NCBI GenBank assembly: GCA_027593305.1
Contig: JAQCJA010000125.1
Location: 1-10,494, forward strand
DNA length: 10,494 bases
Direction of reading: 5' to 3'
Source: a bacterium
GTDB lineage: Bacteria; Latescibacterota; UBA2968; UBA8231
A model generated the notes under the pieces. The model saw nothing but the letters and a program-made list of their open reading frames with translations, had not been told where the DNA came from and did no database searches. The position numbers were made by a program, and so were the translations under genes. This document shows positions 1-6,538 of this stretch, one piece after another (within the stretch, counting starts at the first letter, position 1; each line of letters begins with the position of its first letter).

Positions 1-2
1 CG

Positions 3-563
3 ACCATCGCTCCACACGCTCCTCGTCAGCCCCTCACGACCTCACACCAGGAACCGTGCAACAGGCTCCTCTACTGCGGCATTGCCATGCTCATTCCGGC
101 GAATCTGGAGTTCGTCATGGCGAACACCGGGGACACGGACCTGACGATGTATCTCGTCAACGAGCCCATCCCCGAAGGTTTCCGGCCCAACGAGGAAATC
201 CTCGTCGTCGACGAAAACACGACGCCCATCACGTCGAGTTAGGGCCACTGGGCGCACATCGTCAAGAACCTGTTTGAGACCGAGCATGGCCTGGGAACCC
301 TCGAAAGGGTTCTGACCGTCGCCCAGGATCCGCTGACAATCGGTCACCCGCACAGCCATGACGAAGGTGTGGAGGAAGCCTGGACGGCCATCACCGGGAC
401 CAGTCATGCCTTCATCGGCAAGCAGATCCGGGCGCAGCCGCCCGGTACCAGCTACATGATTCCGCCCGACGGCAAGACCCCGCACAGCAACATCAACACG
501 ACGGATGCCCAGATCAAGCTGTTCTATTTTGCCCGCTACCGGGACCACGAGGTGCGCAAATGA
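3..563 (+). pseudogene. Bicupin protein, 5' end off the window, interrupted by in-frame TAG
   Basis: One frame runs from the left edge to the TGA at 561-563 and is cut once, by TAG at 240-242. Before the stop it reads as the end of a cupin barrel (about 84-215: AMLIPANLEFVMANTGDTD, then MYLVNEPIPEGF). After it comes a complete second cupin: GHWAHIVKNLFE, the metal-site cluster HPHSHDEGVEE (345-377), PPGTSYMIPPDGKTPHSN with the last metal-type His at 483-485, and the strand IKLFYFARYRDHE. Both sides belong to one protein, because cupin sequence resumes in the same frame with no shift. The first 25 or so codons (3-80) do not look like cupin in any frame, so the true 5' end is missing, altered or outside the window. 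The substrate is unknown; small cupins beside sugar-oxidising genes are often isomerases or sensors. The gene overlaps the next one by ATGA. TAG could be a real nonsense mutation or a base-call error. Confidence 0.75.
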
Positions 564-1681
564 CCATGGATTCGGCGAATTCCGGTCGTCGTACGTTTCT
601 CAAGTCTGCCGCCGCCGCTTCGACGCTGGCCCTCACCGGAACCGGGTTGGCTTCGGCTCAGGGCTCACCGTCGGGCTCACCGTCTGGCAGGCTGCGGGTT
701 GGTGTCATGGGTGTGGTCAACTCCTTTACCTCATGGTCGTGGTCGGACCTGATGGAACCGGACAAGGAGGGCAACGAGCCGCACGGCGAGAGCTTCCAGA
801 CGCCCTTCCTCGGTATGGACATCACGCACGTCTGGGACCTCGATTGCGCTGCTGCCCAGAAGTACGCCCAGCGCCTGGATGCCACAGCTGTGCGCGGCTA
901 CGATGGCATGGTGGGACACGTGGACGGCGTCATCTTCGGCGTCCTCGATGACGTTCCCTGGTACAAATACCTGGCGTGCCCCTATCTCGAAGCCGGGATT
1001 CCGACCTACCTGAGCCGTCCCTTCGCCTACAATCTGCGGGACATCGACGAGATCCTCGAGCTGGCAGGCCGGCACAACACGCCGTTGCTGGCAACGGCGA
1101 AGTTCGAGCACTACAACGAGGTGCCGGCGCTGCGGCGCAAGGTGGAGCAGCTGGGCCGCATGCGGCTGGCTCACGCCACGGGCAACGCCAGCGACTGGCC
1201 CATGCACTTTCACATCATGTTCATGATGATGCAGATCTTCGGTTACGACGTTGAACAGGTGTCGTTGATCACCGACGGCATCCAGCGCAACCGCTACTGC
1301 CAGATGACGCTGCTGTACAAGGGCGACAGCGACGGCGCACCCTTTCTGTGCACGATCCACGGTGTCCCCAACCAGGACCAGCTCTCGGTGACACTCTTCG
1401 GCGATACGCTCACGGTGACGACGAACATGCTGCGAAGCCCGGCGTGGCGTGACAGCCTGCTGTTCCGCTACGCGCCCCAGGTGATCGCCATCCAGCGCAC
1501 CTTCCACGGCGAGCTCTTCGAGCCTCTTGATAACATCCGCGAGAAGACGCGGATCTGGCTGGCGGCGTACAAATCGCACCTCGAACACGCCGGGGCCGCC
1601 ATCGACGTCGGCGGACTGTCACCCGACTGGCGCGCACCTTACCCGCAGCCGGACCGCATCGACCTGTCGATGTTCCGGTAA
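560..1681 (+). CDS. Tat-exported Gfo/Idh/MocA-like oxidoreductase, catalytic Lys replaced
   Basis: The 373-aa product begins with a twin-arginine signal (R10-R11-T-F-L-K, then an Ala/Leu core to about residue 33, cleavage near ASA-QG), so it acts outside the cytoplasm. A Rossmann-like N-terminal half follows: RLRVGVMG strand (44-51), VWDLD (91-95, the acidic end of strand 2), DGVIFGVLDD (122-131), then YLSRPFAYN (150-158) where the family has EKP. The C-terminal half has the family pattern, with DWPMHFH (212-218) at the usual catalytic His region. The EKP lysine is Arg153, and the dinucleotide loop reads GVMGVV rather than GxGxxG, so the cofactor and catalysis are uncertain. Periplasmic NADP-bound relatives exist (glucose-fructose oxidoreductase of Zymomonas). 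The start at 560 is preceded by GAGGTG (549-554, 5-nt gap) and overlaps the cupin stop, suggesting translational coupling; ATG 566 is the alternative. A non-catalytic sugar-binding role is possible. Confidence 0.85.
   Translation: MTMDSANSGRRTFLKSAAAASTLALTGTGLASAQGSPSGSPSGRLRVGVMGVVNSFTSWSWSDLMEPDKEGNEPHGESFQTPFLGMDITHVWDLDCAAAQKYAQRLDATAVRGYDGMVGHVDGVIFGVLDDVPWYKYLACPYLEAGIPTYLSRPFAYNLRDIDEILELAGRHNTPLLATAKFEHYNEVPALRRKVEQLGRMRLAHATGNASDWPMHFHIMFMMMQIFGYDVEQVSLITDGIQRNRYCQMTLLYKGDSDGAPFLCTIHGVPNQDQLSVTLFGDTLTVTTNMLRSPAWRDSLLFRYAPQVIAIQRTFHGELFEPLDNIREKTRIWLAAYKSHLEHAGAAIDVGGLSPDWRAPYPQPDRIDLSMFR
661..684 (+). repeat. 12-bp perfect tandem duplication after the Tat signal
   Basis: GGGCTCACCGTC occurs twice head to tail, 661-672 and 673-684. 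In the coding frame this gives GSPSGSPSG, a flexible linker just after the predicted signal-peptide cleavage site of the Gfo/Idh-like protein. It looks like a recent replication-slippage duplication that keeps the frame and is tolerated because it sits in a linker. Confidence 0.85.
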
Positions 1682-1702
1682 CCCCAGCAACAGGAGACTT
1701 TC

Positions 1703-3658
1703 ATGTACCGTTCCCACAAGCCTTCCATCTCGTTGCGGGCGGGGGCCTTGCTCATAGCGGCAACAACGCTTGCCGTTGCCACCGCAGCTGTTGCCCACGA
1801 GGCGGACTGGGGGGCGCTCAACGCCGAGCTCGTCGGACAGCACGGCATCAAGGAGCGCTCGCTGGCGTACCAGACAGAAACCGGCATCCTCTCCAACCTG
1901 ACTGACGGTGTGGTCACACCCGCCAGCGAGGCGGTCACGATCGACATGGCCCCGGGGGTGACGGGGCGCATGTACTGGGGGCGCGGCAACCTGGTCAACA
2001 CGGTCTCCATGGACCCCAGGGCCGAGATCCCCAGGGAGACCAGCCCCGGTGAGCGGATCATGATCATGCTCGAAGGCTCGTTGGAGCAGTGGATCGATGG
2101 CGTCTGGGTGCCGATGGAGCGTACCGCCATCGAGCCGACGTTCTACTTCTCCACGGGCGTCGTCGGCCGACAGGATGCCCTGTATCTGGAGGCCGGCGCA
2201 CAGAGCGCCGTCCGTGCCGGTGCCGACGGGGCACAGTTCATCGAGTTCTACGGCCCGGTGCGCCTCGACTACCTGCAGAAGGCGGGCGTCACCGTTCCCG
2301 GCAGTGTCGGCCCGCCGGCGCTGAACGGCACGCCCAACATGACGCCGAACCAGGTGTTCGACCTCCAGCAGATCCAGTACACCATGCTGGTACCCGGAGC
2401 CTGGACGCGCATCCTCAACGGCCGGGGCATGCAGATCAGTAACATCTTCATGGAGCCCGACATCGAGTTCGGTTACCACAACCATCCCGAAGAGCAGTTG
2501 ATGATCGTGCAGCGGGGCGGCATCCGCGAGTTCATCCTCGATGGTCAGCACGACATGGTCACGGGCGACATGCTGTTCCTGCCAGCCATGCTGATTCACG
2601 GCGGCAAACTGTCGCCGGAGGCCTGTCATGCCATCGACGTGTTCTACCCCACGCGCGCTGATTACAGTGCGCTGATGGGAGCCCAGCAGGCCCGCTTTCA
2701 CCGGATCATCCCACCGAACGAGAAGCCGAAACTGCTGGCGGAGGGATTCCATTTCACCGAAGGTCCGGCCTGGATGAACGGCAAGCTCTACTTCTCGAGC
2801 ATGTTCTTCGATATACCCGCCGGCACCTGGAAGGCGGACGTCTCCAAGAGTGATCTCATTGCCATGACCCCGGACGGGGCGTGGGAATACGTGCTCAAGG
2901 GCAAGATGCAGACGAACGGGCTGATGCCGAAGGGGAATGGCAACCTCGTGGCCATGGACATGGCCGGCCACCGCGTCGTCGAACTGTCTCCCCGTGGCAA
3001 GGTCATCAAGGTGCTGGCTGATCGCCTGGGCGATCCTATGGGTGATGGCATCCGCCTGGACGGTCCCAACGATCTCGTCATCGATGCCCGAGGCGGTATC
3101 TACTTCACCGACCCCCAGTTCATCTCTGATACGCCGGCCCGGCCCGGGAAGACCGTCAACTACATCACCCCGAAGGGAGAGGTCATCGAAATCATCCCAC
3201 CGGGACAGTTCGGTATGCCCAATGGCGTGCTGCTCAGCCCTGACGGCAAGACGCTCTACGTGAACAATACCTACCACGACGCCAGGCACATGAGTGATGC
3301 CGAGAACTGGATCATCGCCTACGACGTCAACGCCGACGGAACGGTAGCCAACAAGCGCAGGTTTGCCCAGCTGTTCCTGCCGCCCGGCGAGTACGAGTTG
3401 GGCACCCGTTCGAGCTGTGCCGATGGCATGACGATTGACACGGAGGGCAACATCTACGTGGCCACCAACGTGGGGCTGCAGATCTTCGGTCCCGCAGGGG
3501 AGTACATCGGCATCGTCCGTACGCCGACATTCCCGGTGAGCTGCACGTTCGGCGGCGAGCAACTTGATACGATCTATATGACCGCCTGGGACAAAGTGTA
3601 CTCGATCAAGACCAACATGCGGGGTCTCGAATACCCCTTGCACAACCCGGCGAACTGA
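1703..3658 (+). CDS. Secreted bicupin-SMP-30/gluconolactonase fusion protein
   Basis: The 651-aa product starts with a Sec-type signal peptide (hydrophobic residues about 12-29, likely cleavage after AVA-H). Cupin 1 (about 60-190) keeps the fold but shows no HxH cluster; its PGERIMIMLEG strand has only a Glu, so it probably binds no metal. Cupin 2 (about 215-330) has the metal set H259, H261, E264 (HNHPEEQ) and H299 (LPAMLIHGG). From about 340 to 650 comes a six-bladed SMP-30/gluconolactonase propeller with the expected divalent-metal residues: E353 (EGPAW), N456 (GPNDL), N507 (MPNGV) and D574 (ADGMTID). SMP-30 enzymes hydrolyse sugar lactones to acids and alone are about 300 aa, so half of this protein is added cupin. 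An AGGAG at 1692-1696, six bases before ATG, supports the start. It lies 21 bases after the Gfo/Idh-like gene, presumably in one operon. Lactonase is the favoured activity; the substrate is unknown. Confidence 0.92.
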   Translation: MYRSHKPSISLRAGALLIAATTLAVATAAVAHEADWGALNAELVGQHGIKERSLAYQTETGILSNLTDGVVTPASEAVTIDMAPGVTGRMYWGRGNLVNTVSMDPRAEIPRETSPGERIMIMLEGSLEQWIDGVWVPMERTAIEPTFYFSTGVVGRQDALYLEAGAQSAVRAGADGAQFIEFYGPVRLDYLQKAGVTVPGSVGPPALNGTPNMTPNQVFDLQQIQYTMLVPGAWTRILNGRGMQISNIFMEPDIEFGYHNHPEEQLMIVQRGGIREFILDGQHDMVTGDMLFLPAMLIHGGKLSPEACHAIDVFYPTRADYSALMGAQQARFHRIIPPNEKPKLLAEGFHFTEGPAWMNGKLYFSSMFFDIPAGTWKADVSKSDLIAMTPDGAWEYVLKGKMQTNGLMPKGNGNLVAMDMAGHRVVELSPRGKVIKVLADRLGDPMGDGIRLDGPNDLVIDARGGIYFTDPQFISDTPARPGKTVNYITPKGEVIEIIPPGQFGMPNGVLLSPDGKTLYVNNTYHDARHMSDAENWIIAYDVNADGTVANKRRFAQLFLPPGEYELGTRSSCADGMTIDTEGNIYVATNVGLQIFGPAGEYIGIVRTPTFPVSCTFGGEQLDTIYMTAWDKVYSIKTNMRGLEYPLHNPAN

Positions 3659-3661
3659 ATC

Positions 3662-3694
3662 AGGTCGATCGTAGGTCGATCGTAGGTCGATCGT
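3662..3694. repeat. Three perfect tandem copies of an 11-bp unit, AGGTCGATCGT
   Basis: AGGTCGATCGT is present at 3662-3672, 3673-3683 and 3684-3694 without a mismatch. Each copy contains the palindrome CGATCG, so three palindromes lie 11 bp apart, close to one helical turn, on one face of the DNA. The array sits four bases after the stop of the cupin-lactonase gene and before the terminator hairpin of the convergent BASS gene. It could be a slippage microsatellite or a short protein-binding array; nothing in the sequence decides between them. Confidence 0.95.
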
Positions 3695-3711
3695 CTGGCC
3701 CCGCCCGCCGT

Positions 3712-3725
3712 ACCGGAAAACCGGT
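3712..3725. other. Small perfect hairpin in the convergent spacer
   Basis: ACCGG (3712-3716), loop AAAA, CCGGT (3721-3725) forms a 5-bp perfect stem. Its right arm is shared with the larger hairpin at 3721-3752, so the two structures are mutually exclusive. On the minus strand its loop is the TTTT tract that follows the larger stem. Confidence 0.5.
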
Positions 3726-3752
3726 GGCAGAGAGTCACTCCTCTGCTACCGG
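3717..3752 (-). terminator. Rho-independent-type terminator of the BASS gene, overlapping its stop codon
   Basis: Arms 3721-3732 (CCGGTGGCAGAG) and 3741-3752 (CTCTGCTACCGG) pair over 12 bp with one G-U wobble and an 8-base loop (3733-3740). Read on the minus strand, the stem is followed directly by TTTT (3720-3717), the usual intrinsic-terminator layout. The upstream arm encodes the last codons of the BASS protein and its TGA (3737-3735) lies in the loop, so terminator and coding end are superimposed. On the plus strand it could also stop transcripts from the lactonase operon, but the downstream T tract there is poor. Confidence 0.6.
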
Positions 3753-4997
3753 TCTGCCTTTCCACCACGAGGCCAGGATCGAGCCCGAAATGTTCATCCA
3801 CGGGCCGAAGATGGCCGGGGCGATGGCGGAACTGGCGTTCTTGAGGATGTTCATGGCGATGCCGGAGGCCATGCCGCCATTCTGCATGCCCACCTCGAAA
3901 GCGATGGTCCGGCAGTCACGCTCACTCAGTCGGGCCAGCCTGCCGCCCCAGTATCCTGCCACATAGCCGATGGTGTTGTGCACCACCGCTGCGGCGATGA
4001 CGGCGAGTCCCACGGTGAGCAGTTGCTCCTTGGAACGTGCCGTGATGATGCTGATGATGACGATGATGCCGACCATCGAGACCAGTGGCAGGACTCGGTC
4101 CATCCAGTTGCCTGAGTACCCCATGAGGCTCTCGATGACGAGCTTGGCGCCGCTGACCATCATAACGAGGGCAAAACCGATGGCGACGCCGCTCTGCAGA
4201 GGACCCAGGGCATTGCCGGAAAGGAGGGCGGCTGCGGCCAGGGCCAGCGATACCAGCACGACGCGGGCAAGAGGACCACTCCCCGACGCCCACACCGGGG
4301 GTGCATAGAGCAGGCGGTTGGCGGCGATGCCGGCGACCACAGGCACGATGATCATGTTGATGATGGCGGTCATCATGGCAACGAAATCGACGGGGACGAA
4401 CTGCCCGGCCAGACTCTGCATCAGAAAGGGTGTCATCAGTGGCGATATCAGTGTCGAGCAAGAGGTCATGGTCACCGAGAGTGCGACGTTGCCACCGGCC
4501 AGGAATGCCATGAGGTTGGAAGCGACGCCGCCAGGGCAGGCGCCGATGAGCACGATACCGGCGGCGACCTGCGGCTCGAAGCCCGCGATGAGGGCGATCG
4601 CCAGGCCGGCCAGCGGCATGACGGTGAACTGGAGTGCCATGCCGATGAACACCGGCCAGGGAGCGGTGGCGACCCGGCGGAAATCGCCCAGGTTGAGCGT
4701 CGTTCCCATGCCGAACATGATGATCTGGATCAGCGGCACAATCAACCTGCCCAGGTCCATGCCGAACCAGGTGCCGAAGGCGCCGGGGTAATACAGTGAG
4801 GCAGCGACAGAGGCGAAGACCCAGACGGTGAAGGCGAAGCTCCTGAGGGCCACGTGTCCCATGAAAAACAGCGCCAATGATGCCAGCAGCAGGACAACGA
4901 CGGGACCGGTTCCGGCGCGGTACCCGGCAGCCAGCATGGCGATGGTGACAATGAACGCGAGGATACTCGCGTAGCCGGAATGCCGAAGGCGGGTCAT
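3735..4997 (-). CDS. Bile acid:sodium symporter (BASS/SLC10) family transporter
   Basis: This is a 420-aa polytopic inner-membrane protein with about ten or more hydrophobic segments. BASS hallmarks are GMGTTLNLGDF (96-106), ACPGGVASNLMAFLAGGN (153-170) followed by a Ser/Thr-rich segment TMTSCSTLISP (177-187), and the C-terminal FEVGMQNGGMAS (367-378) with the Glu and Gln of the sodium site, ending in FGPWMNISGSILASWW. Family members co-transport Na+ with organic anions such as bile acids, pantoate or other carboxylates; the substrate here cannot be read. The core family is about 300-330 aa; here some 70-80 extra residues at the N-terminus add two or three hydrophobic stretches (11-27, 31-46, 50-70). 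GGAG five bases before ATG 4997 supports the start. It faces the sugar-oxidation operon convergently, so uptake of an acid product is possible but unproven. Confidence 0.93.
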   Translation of the reverse strand: MTRLRHSGYASILAFIVTIAMLAAGYRAGTGPVVVLLLASLALFFMGHVALRSFAFTVWVFASVAASLYYPGAFGTWFGMDLGRLIVPLIQIIMFGMGTTLNLGDFRRVATAPWPVFIGMALQFTVMPLAGLAIALIAGFEPQVAAGIVLIGACPGGVASNLMAFLAGGNVALSVTMTSCSTLISPLMTPFLMQSLAGQFVPVDFVAMMTAIINMIIVPVVAGIAANRLLYAPPVWASGSGPLARVVLVSLALAAAALLSGNALGPLQSGVAIGFALVMMVSGAKLVIESLMGYSGNWMDRVLPLVSMVGIIVIISIITARSKEQLLTVGLAVIAAAVVHNTIGYVAGYWGGRLARLSERDCRTIAFEVGMQNGGMASGIAMNILKNASSAIAPAIFGPWMNISGSILASWWKGRPVAEE

Positions 4998-5218
4998 ACG
5001 AACTCCGTAGGAGAAGTGAGTCGAGCCGTCGCGTCACTGGGCCGAAAATGGTCAGGGACAGGTGACACAGAGAACATAGAGCGATCGGACGTCTGACCGG
5101 TAGCGAAAGTTGCGCTGTGTCCGTTGTGCACGTCCGCGTGCGCCAGGAAAGGGGAATCGTCGTTGCCCACGAGATGGGCAGCGTTTGGCGAGGGCCAGCT
5201 GGTTGCCGCGGTCGAGTC
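4998..5218. other. Intergenic region upstream of the BASS gene
   Basis: These 221 bases separate the diadenylate cyclase stop from the BASS start, both on the minus strand. The region contains one hairpin (5161-5183) and no clear sigma70-type promoter; TATGTT on the minus strand (about 5072-5077) is only a weak -10 candidate with no good -35. In the cyclase frame the sequence after its TAG stays open for 73 codons and ends at a TGA that overlaps the BASS ATG (ATGA); the peptide resembles nothing I recognise. Confidence 0.5.
5161..5183 (-). terminator. Possible weak terminator hairpin after the diadenylate cyclase gene
   Basis: CGTTGCCCA (5161-5169), loop CGAGA, TGGGCAGCG (5175-5183) forms a 9-bp stem with one G-U wobble, about 36 bases beyond the cyclase stop on the minus strand. 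No T tract follows directly; the next minus-strand bases are ACGATTCCCC. It may be a weak or Rho-assisted terminator or an mRNA 3'-end stabiliser. Confidence 0.3.
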
Positions 5219-6376
5219 CTAGTGGGTCTCGCGGACCGCGAGCACGACCTTCGGCGGGTCGATGTCCACGACCCGCAGGTGGGGTGGGTGGGCCACCGCG
5301 TCGGCAGACAGGGAGAATGTGCGGCGACCCAGGCGCACGAGTCCGCCATCGACGACGATCTCAAAGTCAACGTCGGTCGCCAGGAACAGTTCGCGCTGTG
5401 GCCCGGCAAGGGTGACCTCCACCTGCTTCGGTTCGACCCCGTCCAGCACGTAGCCGTCAGGCAGATTCTCGACGACGACGGCGACCATGCGCGTCGCTTC
5501 GCCGACAGCGGACCCCGGTACGAAGGCGAACCAGCTGGCCAGGGCCAGGATCAGGGCGGTGCCACCCTCGAGGGCCAACTGGCGCAGACGTGACCAGGGC
5601 AGCCTGCGCCTCACCGCCGGCGAGTTGAGTGTCGCCAGATGGCGGCGGACGACGCCGACGATCTCCCCCGGACGGTCGAGCACCTGCAGGCGTCCGTTTT
5701 GTGCAGTCGACACGGTGCCGCGTTCCTCGGAGACCACGAGACACAGAGCATCACAGCGCTCGGTGAGGCCGATGGCGGAGGCGTGGCGCGTGCCCCTGCC
5801 GCCCAGTCGCGCACGGTCCTCGGTCAGTGGCAGGTGCACCGCAAAATGTGCCACGCGATCCCCCTTGAGGAGCACGGCGCCGTCATGCCCCGGTGAGCCG
5901 TGATCGAACAGGCTGCGGAGCAATTCCTCGCTGAACAGGGCGTTCAGCGGGATGCCGCCCTGCAGGTGTCGTTCGAGGGGCTCCCGCCCGGGCAGCACGA
6001 CGATGGCGCCGATGTGGAGTTCCGCCATCTGCTGCAGAACTCGGGACAGGCGGATGACGACATCGGTGCTGGGTTGGACTGGACGCCGGCGCAACCCGAG
6101 GACGGCAATCTGCTCAAACAGGCGCCGCAGGTCGGCCTGAAAGATGACGACGAGCAGGACAACGAAGCCGGCAAAGAAGCCCTGCAGGATCCAGGCCGTC
6201 AGCTGCAGCTCGAGTTGCAGAACAATGGCGTAGAGAGCCCCCAGGGTAGCCATGCCAAACAGGGCCAGGTGGGCGCGCACACGTCCCGACCAGTCGATCA
6301 GAACCCAGTAGAGCAGGGCAACCACGAGGACGTCGACGACGTCCACGAGGCCGATGTCGTGAAGTCCACTCAGCAT
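5219..6376 (-). CDS. cdaA: Membrane diadenylate cyclase (CdaA type) fused to a YbbR domain
   Basis: The product makes the second messenger c-di-AMP from two ATP at the inner membrane. Numbering from ATG 6376 (385 aa): three TM helices (about 11-29, 36-54, 61-79), the IFQADLRRLFEQI linker, then the DAC domain with PGHDGAVLL (D165-G-A) and GTRHASAIGL (R197-H-A) followed by VSEERGTVSTA. CdaA enzymes usually have RHR at the second motif; here it is RHA. CdaA normally ends near residue 270, but here a fourth TM (about 270-287) leads into a single YbbR domain (about 294-382: VENLPDGYVLDGVEP, VTLAGPQREL, VDIDPPKVVLAV). YbbR proteins (CdaR) are normally a separate neighbouring regulator of CdaA. The longer start at 6433 would add 19 Pro-rich residues; neither start has a Shine-Dalgarno, and 6376 fits the family. 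It ends in TAG. The divergent neighbour is an aldo/keto reductase. Confidence 0.9.
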   Translation of the reverse strand: MLSGLHDIGLVDVVDVLVVALLYWVLIDWSGRVRAHLALFGMATLGALYAIVLQLELQLTAWILQGFFAGFVVLLVVIFQADLRRLFEQIAVLGLRRRPVQPSTDVVIRLSRVLQQMAELHIGAIVVLPGREPLERHLQGGIPLNALFSEELLRSLFDHGSPGHDGAVLLKGDRVAHFAVHLPLTEDRARLGGRGTRHASAIGLTERCDALCLVVSEERGTVSTAQNGRLQVLDRPGEIVGVVRRHLATLNSPAVRRRLPWSRLRQLALEGGTALILALASWFAFVPGSAVGEATRMVAVVVENLPDGYVLDGVEPKQVEVTLAGPQRELFLATDVDFEIVVDGGLVRLGRRTFSLSADAVAHPPHLRVVDIDPPKVVLAVRETH

Positions 6377-6500
6377 TGGGGTCCGGGGTAGGTGCGGGAC
6401 AGGAAGGGTGTGCCAAATTAACGACGGCGCCATGGCGGAGCAACGCTGGCTGCAGAGGCGCTACTCAATCCACGCCCAGCCCCGGCCTGCTGCGGCTGCC

Positions 6501-6538
6501 GAAAACACATCCCTGAAGATGGGATGTGGATCGTTTTC
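6501..6538. other. Terminator-like hairpin in the divergent intergenic region
   Basis: CACATCCC (6506-6513), loop TGAAGAT (6514-6520), GGGATGTG (6521-6528) is a perfect 8-bp stem. It is flanked by GAAAA (6501-6505) and TTTTC (6534-6538), which can pair after a 5-base bulge. On the minus strand the stem is followed at once by TTTTC, and on the plus strand by GATCG then TTTTC, so it resembles a bidirectional terminator. No gene points into it from either side, however. A 5'-leader structure, an operator or the end of an unseen small RNA are alternatives. The rest of 6434-6667 shows no convincing small gene. Confidence 0.55.

Noticed and set aside
731..1588. 285-codon open frame opposite the Gfo/Idh-like gene
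   Set aside because: Its translation has no recognisable domain and it lies wholly within a well-supported gene.
1619..3643. 674-codon open frame on the minus strand
   Set aside because: It is antisense to the cupin-lactonase gene, which has a signal peptide, a ribosome binding site and clear domains. The minus-strand translation is low-complexity, His/Asp/Arg-rich and shows no family, as expected for a GC-rich shadow.
3662..3694. CRISPR array
   Set aside because: The copies are only 11 bp and directly adjacent, with no spacers and no cas genes.
3922..5409. 495-codon open frame on the minus strand across the BASS gene and the cyclase end
   Set aside because: Its Arg/His/Pro-rich translation is the +1/-1 shadow of the BASS gene and it would overwrite two confident genes.
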